Assembly (NCBI RefSeq): GCF_016107395.1
Contig: NZ_JAAIKO010000003.1
Span: 186,001-250,000 of the forward strand
Length of the DNA: 64,000 nt
Origin: Streptomyces fildesensis
Lineage (GTDB): Bacteria > Actinomycetota > Actinomycetes > Streptomycetales > Streptomycetaceae
Reading direction: 5' to 3'
The notes under the pieces are model-generated. The model saw only the letters and a list, made by a program, of their open reading frames with translations. It searched no databases and was not told where the DNA came from. The translations under genes were made by a program, and so were the position numbers. Shown piece by piece: positions 57,683 to 64,000 of the stretch. Numbering within the stretch: the stretch's first letter is position 1; each line of letters starts with the position of its first letter.

Positions 57683-59031
57683 GCGCTCGCAAGGATCTGC
57701 CGCCCTCCCCCTTCGCGGGGCTCGGCGGCACGCTCGACACCGGGCTGACCCGTGGGCTGGCCCGGATCACCAATACCGCTGTGGGGCCGTACCAGAGCGC
57801 GGTCGTCCGGATCGGCTTCTCGCTGACCTGGCTGCTCTTCCTGCTGCGTGAGTGGCCGCACCGGGCGGAGCTGTACGGCCCCGACGGCGTGTGGACCTGG
57901 GGCATGGCCCAGCGGCTGATGGCCGACAACGGCACCGGCGCGTTCAGCGTGCTGATGTGGACCGACAGCCAGCTCTGGTTCGAGGTGGTCTACGCGGGCT
58001 CGATCATCGCGAGCCTGCTGCTGCTGCTCGGCTGGCGGACCCGTACGGCCTCGCTGCTGTTCATGGTCGGGGTGCTGTCGCTGCAGAACCGCAGCATCTT
58101 CATGGGCGACGGCGGCGACAACGTCATCCACCTGATGGCGATCTACCTCGTGCTGACCCGCTGCGGCCAGGTCTGGTCCCTCGACAAGCGACGGGCCGAC
58201 CGGCTGCTGGAGCGGACGAAGGACCGGACGCGGGACCTGATCCCGGAACGCGCCGAGAAGCCGGACCCGGACCTGACCGGCGTGGTCCTGTGGTCGCTGC
58301 TCGGCGCCGCGCTCGTCGTCATCACCCTGCTGGGGAAGCTCGGCCAGTTCTGGGGGCCGGCCTTCTGGGGCTTCTGGCTGGCGCAGGCGGCCTGGTGGGC
58401 GGTGCGGCGCTACGCGGCCGGCGAGCCCCGCAAGGTGCTGGACATCCTCGCCAACATCGTCCACAACGGCGGCATGCTCGTGATCGTCGTCGAGGTCTGC
58501 CTGATCTACGCGACGGCCGGCTGGTACAAGATCCAGGGCTCCCGCTGGCAAGACGGTACCGCGCTGTACTACCCGCTGCACCTGGACGACTTCACCCCCT
58601 GGCCCGAGCTCTCGCACGCCCTCGCCGGTGCCGGTCTCATCGTCATGGCGATCACCTACGGCACGGTGATCGTGCAGGTCGCCTTCCCCTTCACGCTCTT
58701 CAACCGCCGGGTGAAGAACGTGCTGCTCGTCGCGATGATCATCGAGCACGCCTCGATCGCGATCGTGCTCGGCCTGCCGTTCTTCTCCCTCGCGATGATC
58801 GCCGCCGACGCGGTCTTCCTGCCGACGAACTTCCTGCGCTGGGCGGGCAGCCGGATCGCCGGTCTGGTGCCGAGCGGTCTGCGCGGCCAGGCCGGCCCCC
58901 GCACCGGTGACCCGCGTGACCAGGATCAGGACCAGGTACGGGAGTTGGGTACGACGATCGGGCGGCCCGCCACCGAGCCGCAGCTGGCTCATGGCGAACC
59001 CGGTGGTGCGGGAGACGGCTACCGCGTCTAG
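57679..59031 (+). CDS. HTTM-domain membrane protein (SdpB/VKGC-like)
   Basis: A 450-aa protein with the HTTM (horizontally transferred transmembrane) domain of vitamin-K-dependent gamma-carboxylase relatives: about eight to ten helices, with VVRIGFSLTWLLFLLREWPHRAELYGPDGVW at the start, FMGDGGDNVIHLM after TM4 and ATAGWYKIQGSRWQDGTALYY later. It is the partner of the upstream DUF5819 protein through a GTGA overlap (GTG 57679). The reaction is unknown; in the Sdp system the homologue helps mature a peptide toxin. Its TAG shares CTAG with the stop of the convergent methyltransferase. Confidence 0.9.
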   Translation: MSARKDLPPSPFAGLGGTLDTGLTRGLARITNTAVGPYQSAVVRIGFSLTWLLFLLREWPHRAELYGPDGVWTWGMAQRLMADNGTGAFSVLMWTDSQLWFEVVYAGSIIASLLLLLGWRTRTASLLFMVGVLSLQNRSIFMGDGGDNVIHLMAIYLVLTRCGQVWSLDKRRADRLLERTKDRTRDLIPERAEKPDPDLTGVVLWSLLGAALVVITLLGKLGQFWGPAFWGFWLAQAAWWAVRRYAAGEPRKVLDILANIVHNGGMLVIVVEVCLIYATAGWYKIQGSRWQDGTALYYPLHLDDFTPWPELSHALAGAGLIVMAITYGTVIVQVAFPFTLFNRRVKNVLLVAMIIEHASIAIVLGLPFFSLAMIAADAVFLPTNFLRWAGSRIAGLVPSGLRGQAGPRTGDPRDQDQDQVRELGTTIGRPATEPQLAHGEPGGAGDGYRV

Positions 59032-59852
59032 GGCCGGACAGGCCCTGGATACGTCCTGGATACGTCCTGGGACAAGCCCTGGATACGGCCGGTGCCCGGG
59101 GCGGGCAGCCAGTGGTAGAGCGCCATCGCCACCGTGGTGGCCAGGTTGAAGCTGGAGACGTGCGGGCGCATGGGTACCGCGATCAGTTCGGTCGCCCGCC
59201 CGCGCATCTCCGGCGAGATCCCGTGCCGCTCCGAGCCGAACGCGAGCAGCGCGTCGTCCGGGATCACCGTCGACCGGATGTCCTTCCCCTCCGGATCCAG
59301 GACATAGAGCGGCCCGGCCGGCAGGTCGGGGAGGTCCAGCCGTTCGACGGCGGTGGCGAAGTGCAGGCCGGCGCTCGCGCGCACGACGTTCGGGTGCCAG
59401 GGGTCGATGTCCCCGGTGGTGACCACCCCGGTCGCACCGAACCCGGCGGCCAGCCGGATCACGGCCCCGATGTTGCCGAGGTTCCGCGGATTGTCCAGGA
59501 CGACGACGGGTGACTGCCGGGGAGCCGCGTTCAGCGCGGCGAGGTTGGAGCCGGCGCTGGGCCTGACGGCGAGCGCGGCCACACCGGTCGGATGGATCCT
59601 CGGCAGCAGCTCGCGCAGCACCTGGCCGGGAACCTCGACGAGGATCGCGCGGAGCCGGTCGGTCACATCGTCCGCGAGCTCCTCGGCGAGCGCCAGGGCG
59701 GCGGCCCGGTCACTGGTCAGTGCCAGCCGTACCTCGGCGCCGAAGCGCAGCGCGTGCTTGAGGGCGTGGAAGCCGTCGAGCAGAACGGCACCGGGGGCCG
59801 CCTCGCGCCACTGTCGCGCCGCGCGCCCGGCCTCGTCTTCCGCTTCCGTCAT
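59028..59852 (-). CDS. TrmH/SpoU-family RNA 2'-O-methyltransferase
   Basis: A 274-aa SPOUT methyltransferase. The N-terminal substrate-binding domain (about 1-110) is followed by a trefoil-knot domain with the three SpoU motifs: VVLDNPRNLGNIGAVIRLAAGFGATGVV, LAFGSERHGIS and VPMRPHVSSFNLATTVAMALYHW. It probably 2'-O-methylates rRNA or tRNA ribose. The target is not deducible, and similarity to thiostrepton-resistance methyltransferases of the same family should be noted. It is convergent with the HTTM gene and shares its terminal CTAG. ATG 59852 starts just after the 137-bp gap from paaN. Confidence 0.92.
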   Translation of the reverse strand: MTEAEDEAGRAARQWREAAPGAVLLDGFHALKHALRFGAEVRLALTSDRAAALALAEELADDVTDRLRAILVEVPGQVLRELLPRIHPTGVAALAVRPSAGSNLAALNAAPRQSPVVVLDNPRNLGNIGAVIRLAAGFGATGVVTTGDIDPWHPNVVRASAGLHFATAVERLDLPDLPAGPLYVLDPEGKDIRSTVIPDDALLAFGSERHGISPEMRGRATELIAVPMRPHVSSFNLATTVAMALYHWLPAPGTGRIQGLSQDVSRTYPGPVRP

Positions 59853-59989
59853 GGCCTCAGCGTACGGCTCCGGGAGGGCTGCCCCGCCAGGGCGCTGAGC
59901 TGGGCCGGAACCGGTGCTGAACGGGCGGGGGAGCCCCGTCCGGAGTGACAGGGCAACTCGGGACGGGGCCGGATGGGGAGAGGCTCGCG

Positions 59990-61666
59990 CTATGCGGGCC
60001 TGCGCACCTCGATGACCCGGAAGCGCCCGGCCACGAATGCCCCGTCACACAGCGCCGCGTTGGCCGCCGGGTTGCCGCCGGAACCATGGAAGTCGGAGAA
60101 GGCCGACGTCTGGTTGACGTACACCCCGCCGGTCAGGTTCAGGGAGAGCTGGGCGCATTCCTCCCAGCACGCCTCCTCCAGCAGCCGCTCGACGTCGGCC
60201 GAGGTGGTGTAGCCGCCGACCGTCATGGCGCCCTTCTCCCGGACCGTACGGCGCAGCAGCTCCACCGCGTCGGCCGTGGAGTCGACCGCGACGGCGAACG
60301 ACACCGGTCCGAAGCACTCCGTCAGATACGCGGCCTGGTCGTCGGGCTTGGCCCCGTCCAGCTTCACCAGCACCGGTGTACGGACCGTCGCGTCCGGGAA
60401 GTCCGGGTGGGTGACCGCCCGGGAGGCGAGTGCCACCTCACCGATCGAGGGTGCCGCCTCCAGGCGTGTCTTCACATCCGGGTTGACCAGCGCGCCCAGC
60501 AGGGCGTTGGCCCGCGCGTCGTCACCGAGCAGCCCTTCGACGGACGCGGCCAGATCGGCCACCACCTCGTCGTAGCTCCGGTGGCCCGCGTCGGTGGTGA
60601 TGCCGTCGCGGGGGATGAGCAGGTTCTGCGGGGTGGTGCACATCTGGCCGCTGTACAGGGACAGCGAGAAGGCCAGGTTGCTGAGCATCCCCTTGTAGTT
60701 GTCCGTCGAGTCGATGACGACGGTGTTGACGCCGGCCTTCTCGGTGTAGACCTGCGCCTGGCGGGCGTTGGTCTCCAGCCAGTCGCCGAAGGCGGTGGAG
60801 CCGGTGTAGTCGATGATGCGGATCTCGGGCCGCACGGCGAGGGTCTTGGCCAGCCCTTCACCGGGCCGCTCGGCGGCCAGCGCGACCAGGTTCGGGTCGA
60901 AGCCCGCCTCGGCCAGCACCTCGCGGGCGACCGTGACGGTCAGCGCGAGCGGCAGAACGGCACGGGGGTGCGGCTTGACCAGCACGGGGTTACCGGTCGC
61001 CAGGGAGGCGAAGATGCCCGGGTAGCCGTTCCACGTCGGGAAGGTGTTGCAGCCGACCACCAGGGCGACGCCGCGCGGGACGGCCGTGAAGGCCTTCTGC
61101 AGCCGCAGCGGGTCCCGCTTGCCCTGCGGTTTGACCCACTCCGCCGAATCCGGGGTGCGGACCTGCTCGGCGTACGCGTAGGTCACGGCCTCCAGGCCGC
61201 GGTCCTGCGCATGGGGCCCACCGGCCTGGAACGCCATCGTGAAGGCCTGGCCCGAGGTGTGCATCACCGCATGGGCGAATTCGTTGGTCCTGGCATTGAT
61301 CCGCGCCAGGATCTCCAGGCACACCATCGCCCGCAGCTCGGGGCCCGCGTCCCGCCACGCGGGGATGCCCGCCCGCATCGCCGGCAGCAGCACCTCGATG
61401 TCCGGGTGCGGGTAGTCGACCCCGAGCTCGATCCCGTAGGGCGAGGTCTCGCGTCCGGTCCAGTCGTCGGTGCCGGGCTGGTCGAGCGCGAAGCGCTGCC
61501 CCAGGAGGGCGTCGAACGCGGCCTTGCCGTCGGCTCCGTCTCCGTAAGCCTTCGGATGTTCGGGGTACGGCGACCAGAACTCGCGGGTCCTGATCGCTTC
61601 GAGTGCCTTGTCGAGAGTGCCGCGATGCCGTTCGATCAACGGGACAGCGGTGAGATCGGCGGCCAT
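59990..61666 (-). CDS. paaN: Phenylacetic acid degradation protein PaaN
   Basis: A 558-aa aldehyde-dehydrogenase-fold protein with the PaaN start (ADLTAVPLIERHRGTLDKALEAIRTREFWSPYPEHPKAYG). NAD-site segments VALVVGCNTFPTWNGYPGIFASLATGNPVLVKPHP and DYTGSTAFGDWL are present, and the catalytic Cys is in YSGQMCTTPQNLLIP. Actinobacterial PaaN oxidises the semialdehyde from ring opening, in place of the fused PaaZ of proteobacteria. ATG 61666 has AGGAG upstream. It is divergent from paaH across the 61719-61732 operator. Confidence 0.95.
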   Translation of the reverse strand: MAADLTAVPLIERHRGTLDKALEAIRTREFWSPYPEHPKAYGDGADGKAAFDALLGQRFALDQPGTDDWTGRETSPYGIELGVDYPHPDIEVLLPAMRAGIPAWRDAGPELRAMVCLEILARINARTNEFAHAVMHTSGQAFTMAFQAGGPHAQDRGLEAVTYAYAEQVRTPDSAEWVKPQGKRDPLRLQKAFTAVPRGVALVVGCNTFPTWNGYPGIFASLATGNPVLVKPHPRAVLPLALTVTVAREVLAEAGFDPNLVALAAERPGEGLAKTLAVRPEIRIIDYTGSTAFGDWLETNARQAQVYTEKAGVNTVVIDSTDNYKGMLSNLAFSLSLYSGQMCTTPQNLLIPRDGITTDAGHRSYDEVVADLAASVEGLLGDDARANALLGALVNPDVKTRLEAAPSIGEVALASRAVTHPDFPDATVRTPVLVKLDGAKPDDQAAYLTECFGPVSFAVAVDSTADAVELLRRTVREKGAMTVGGYTTSADVERLLEEACWEECAQLSLNLTGGVYVNQTSAFSDFHGSGGNPAANAALCDGAFVAGRFRVIEVRRPA

Positions 61667-61718
61667 GGGGACCAACTCCTCGTCGAGCTGGGCTGGATAT
61701 GGGAACACCGCTAGATTA

Positions 61719-61732
61719 ACCGAATGTTCGGT
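61719..61732. promoter_or_regulatory. PaaR-like operator between paaN and paaH
   Basis: ACCGAATGTTCGGT matches the ACCG-N6-CGGT core with one deviation from the CG centre (TG). It is shared by divergent promoters of paaN and paaH, and its counterpart at 56700-56713 precedes paaA. Confidence 0.65.
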
Positions 61733-61786
61733 CGGTTCAAGAGGCGGCCGGATCTGTGGACAACTTGGCGAGGAGCAGTCGGCATC

Positions 61787-63289
61787 ATGATCGCGCTTGA
61801 TCGAACCCGCACCGTTGCTGTCATCGGCGCCGGCACGATGGGCCAGGGAATCGCCCAGGTCGCACTGGTCGCGGGCCATCGCGTGCGGCTCTACGACGCC
61901 GCTCCCGGCAGCGCCGAGCGCGGTGCGTCGGCGGTGGCAGCACGGATCGCCCGGCTGGCTGAAAGGGGCCGGATGGACGCGGCCGAACGTGATGCCGCGC
62001 TGGCCCGGCTCGCTCCCGCCGCCACCCTCGGCGAGCTCGCCGACGCCGCTCTCGTCATCGAGGCGATCATCGAGGACCTGCCGGCCAAGCAGCGGCTCTT
62101 CAGCGAGCTGGAGGACGTCGTCGACGACGCGTGCCTGCTCGCCACCAACACCTCCTCGCTCTCCGTGACCGCCGTCGCCGGCGCTCTGCGCCGTCCCGGA
62201 CGCTTCGTCGGCCTGCACTTCTTCAACCCGGCGCCGCTCCTCCCCCTCGTGGAGGTGGTCTCCGCCGCCACCACCGACGAGGACGCGGCGGCCACCGTGT
62301 ACGCGACCGCCGCCGCCTGGGGAAAGTCCCCGGTGCGCTGCACCGACACCCCCGGCTTCATCGTCAACCGGATCGCCCGACCCTTCTACGCCGAGGCGTT
62401 CCGCCTCCACGAGGAGGGGGCCGCCGATCCCGCCACCATCGACGCGGTCCTGCGCGAGTGCGGCGGATTCGCGATGGGCCCCTTCGAGCTGACCGACCTG
62501 ATCGGCCAGGACGTGAACGAGGCCGTCACCCGGTCCGTCTGGGAGTCGTTCTTCCACGACCCCAAGTTCACGCCGTCCCTCGCCCAGCGCCGCCTCGTCG
62601 AATCCGGACTGCTCGGCCGCAAGTCGGGGCGCGGCTGGTTCCGGTACGGGGACGAGGACCGGCCGCTCGCGGCGACGGCGGCTCCGGCGCCCGCGCCCGA
62701 GCAGGTGACGGTCCTCGGCGACCTGGGGCCGGCGGCGGAACTCGTCGCCCTCATGGAGGAGGCGGGTATCCACGTCGACCACGAGGAGGGCGGCCCCGGG
62801 GCGATCCTCCTGGGTGACGACGACTGGCTCTTCCTCGCCGACGGCTCCTACGCCACCGAGCGCGGCGACAGCGTCATCCACTTCGACCTCGCGCTGGACT
62901 ACCGGGCCGCCACCCGGATCGCGCTGGCACCCGGCGACACCGCACGGCCCGAAGCGGTCCTGGCGGCCGTCGGGCTGTTCCAGGCGCTGGGCAAGCAGGT
63001 CAGCGTGATCGAGGACGTCCCCGGCATGATCGTCGCCCGGACGGTGGCGATGCTCGTGGACCTCGCCGCCGACGCGGTCGCCAAGGCGGTCGCCTCGCCC
63101 GCCGACATCGACACCGCGATGCGGCTCGGCGTGAACTATCCGCTCGGTCCGCTGGAGTGGGGCGACCGCCTCGGCGCGCACTGGGTGTGCGAGGTCCTGT
63201 CCGAGCTGCACGATTCGTGCCCCGGTGGCCGCTACGCCCCGTCGGCGCTGCTGCGCCGCCGTACGGCGGCCGAGGGGAAGCTGTTCTAA
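61787..63289 (+). CDS. paaH: 3-hydroxyacyl-CoA dehydrogenase PaaH
   Basis: A 500-aa NAD-dependent dehydrogenase: Rossmann start (VAVIGAGTMGQGIAQVALVAGHRV), catalytic histidine in GLHFFNPAPLLPLVEVVS, and two C-terminal 3HCDH domains (TPGFIVNRIARPFYAEAFRL and VPGMIVARTVAMLVDLAADA). The duplicated C-terminal half is a PaaH trait. It oxidises 3-hydroxyadipyl-CoA to 3-oxoadipyl-CoA. ATG 61787 has AGGAG upstream; the frame extends to 61724 but that portion overlaps the operator. The TetR gene begins 3 bp after its stop. Confidence 0.95.
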   Translation: MIALDRTRTVAVIGAGTMGQGIAQVALVAGHRVRLYDAAPGSAERGASAVAARIARLAERGRMDAAERDAALARLAPAATLGELADAALVIEAIIEDLPAKQRLFSELEDVVDDACLLATNTSSLSVTAVAGALRRPGRFVGLHFFNPAPLLPLVEVVSAATTDEDAAATVYATAAAWGKSPVRCTDTPGFIVNRIARPFYAEAFRLHEEGAADPATIDAVLRECGGFAMGPFELTDLIGQDVNEAVTRSVWESFFHDPKFTPSLAQRRLVESGLLGRKSGRGWFRYGDEDRPLAATAAPAPAPEQVTVLGDLGPAAELVALMEEAGIHVDHEEGGPGAILLGDDDWLFLADGSYATERGDSVIHFDLALDYRAATRIALAPGDTARPEAVLAAVGLFQALGKQVSVIEDVPGMIVARTVAMLVDLAADAVAKAVASPADIDTAMRLGVNYPLGPLEWGDRLGAHWVCEVLSELHDSCPGGRYAPSALLRRRTAAEGKLF

Positions 63290-63291
63290 TC

Positions 63292-63900
63292 GTGACCATG
63301 GCCGAGCCCCCTAGTCCCCGCGTCAAACGGGACACGTACACCCCCGACACGCTGCTTGCCGTCGCCGTCGAGGTGTTCAACGAGCGCGGCTACGACGGCA
63401 CCTCCATGGAGGACCTCTCCCGCGCCGCCGGAATCTCCAAGTCCTCGATCTACCACCATGTGCGCGGCAAGGAGGAACTGCTCCACCGCGCCGTCGGGCG
63501 GGCCCTGGACGGCCTGTTCGGCATTCTGGAGGAGCCGCGGGCACGCCAGGGGCGGGCGATCGAGCGGCTGGAGTACGTCACCCGGCGCACCGCCGAGGTG
63601 CTCATGGAGGAGCTGCCCTACGTCACCCTGCTGCTGCGGGTGCGCGGGAACACCAGCACCGAACGCTGGGCGATGGAGCGGCGCCGGGAGTTCGACCAGC
63701 GGGTGTCCGACCTGCTGAAGGCCGCCGCGAGCGAGGGTGATCTCCGCTCCGACATGGACATCCGGCTGGCGACGCGACTGCTCTTCGGCATGATCAACTC
63801 CATCGTGGAGTGGTACCGGCCGGACGCCAAGGGTGCGATCGACGGGGAACACGTCGCGGACGCCGCGGTACGCCTGGCCTTCGAGGGGCTGCGCACGTAG
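63292..63900 (+). CDS. paaR: TetR family regulator, probable PaaR
   Basis: About 202 aa: a TetR HTH (LLAVAVEVFNERGYDGTSMEDLSRAAGISKSSIYHHVRGKEEL) and a ligand-binding domain (VLMEELPYVTLLLRVRGNTSTERWAMERRREFDQRVSDLL). It is encoded 3 bp after paaH, in the position of actinobacterial PaaR, a phenylacetyl-CoA-responsive repressor. The ACCG-N6-CGGT palindromes upstream of paaA and between paaN and paaH are the likely operators. GTG 63292 or ATG 63298 may start it; GAGGGGAAG fits the former. Confidence 0.88.
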   Translation: MTMAEPPSPRVKRDTYTPDTLLAVAVEVFNERGYDGTSMEDLSRAAGISKSSIYHHVRGKEELLHRAVGRALDGLFGILEEPRARQGRAIERLEYVTRRTAEVLMEELPYVTLLLRVRGNTSTERWAMERRREFDQRVSDLLKAAASEGDLRSDMDIRLATRLLFGMINSIVEWYRPDAKGAIDGEHVADAAVRLAFEGLRT

Positions 63901-63908
63901 CCGAACCG

Positions 63909-63924
63909 TGAGGTCCAGACCATT
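63909..63924. promoter_or_regulatory. DasR-like responsive element (dre)
   Basis: TGAGGTCCAGACCATT closely fits the dre consensus ACTGGTCTAGACCAGT (GGTC-N-AGACCA core), as in Streptomyces chitinase promoters. It lies just after the paa TetR gene and would control a gene to the right of the window. Confidence 0.45.
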
Positions 63925-64000
63925 GACCTCCGAACGGGGGCGCCGACACCGTCCAGCCATGTATTCAGCTGGACGCACCCGGACCTTCCGCGCGATCGCC

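Noticed and set aside
61755..61763. DnaA box in front of paaH
   Set aside because: A single TGTGGACAA by itself is expected by chance and is not clustered, unlike 21343-21541.
1..64000. CRISPR array
   Set aside because: No regularly spaced direct repeats of CRISPR size were seen; tandem repeats found are 11- or 21-bp period and short.

Overview
The window is high-GC actinobacterial DNA with the gene order of a Streptomyces (or close relative) chromosome near oriC. Support for this is the syntenic block of cyclophilin, rhomboid, crgA, DUF881, class E sortases and pabA, followed by the fhaA-fhaB-pstP-rodA-pbpA-pknB morphogenesis operon and tRNA-Leu. A parS palindrome (14370-14385) and a cluster of DnaA boxes (21343-21541) also fit an origin-proximal location.

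Region 1 (1 to about 13,533) is an integrated mobilizable element. It begins, cut by the window edge, with a tyrosine integrase. It ends at a 44-bp 3' fragment of a tRNA-Ala(TGC) gene, the attR. The backbone is integrase, a small helix-turn-helix excisionase-like protein, a DUF3631 ATPase with iteron-like repeats in its 5' end, MobC and a relaxase with a candidate oriT. No FtsK/TraB translocase or T4SS gene is visible, so it looks mobilizable rather than self-transmissible. Cargo includes a DinB-like protein, a decayed stretch with gene remnants, and an XRE/TPR regulator divergent from a compact operon. That operon carries three tiny overlapping genes, a radical SAM/SPASM enzyme, a thymidylate-kinase-like protein, an EEP-family nuclease/phosphatase, a MazG-like pyrophosphohydrolase and a DCL/DUF3223 protein. 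I do not recognise this cargo set as a described system and consider it the best candidate for something new.

Region 2 (13.5-35.3 kb) is conserved chromosome: an AfsR-like SARP/NB-ARC regulator, an MFS exporter, DUF5324, cyclophilin, rhomboid protease, CrgA, DUF881, three class E sortases around pabA, and on the minus strand the Ser/Thr-kinase and peptidoglycan operon, then tRNA-Leu(CAG). Together these genes serve septation and cell-wall growth, surface-protein anchoring (chaplins in S. coelicolor) and phospho-signalling.

Region 3 (35.3-52.9 kb) is a mixed set of metabolic and regulatory modules, several with their own regulator and visible operators: TetR with an AidB-like dehydrogenase and an enoyl-CoA hydratase; aquaporin; PadR divergent from a carotenoid oxygenase; TerD; MarR divergent from an MFS exporter over a 35-bp palindrome; HxlR divergent from an FMN reductase; a PAS/GAF/SpoIIE/HATPase phosphatase; DUF2252; a J-domain protein; rhodanese; and an acyl-CoA dehydrogenase with a KstR-like operator.

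Region 4 (53.0-63.9 kb) is a phenylacetate catabolism locus: paaABCDE on one strand, then paaN and paaH divergent from each other, and a TetR regulator. Matching ACCG-N6-CGGT operator candidates lie upstream of paaA and between paaN and paaH. An SdpAB-like DUF5819/HTTM pair and a TrmH-type methyltransferase sit inside the locus. The last 100 bases hold a DasR-like operator for a gene beyond the window.
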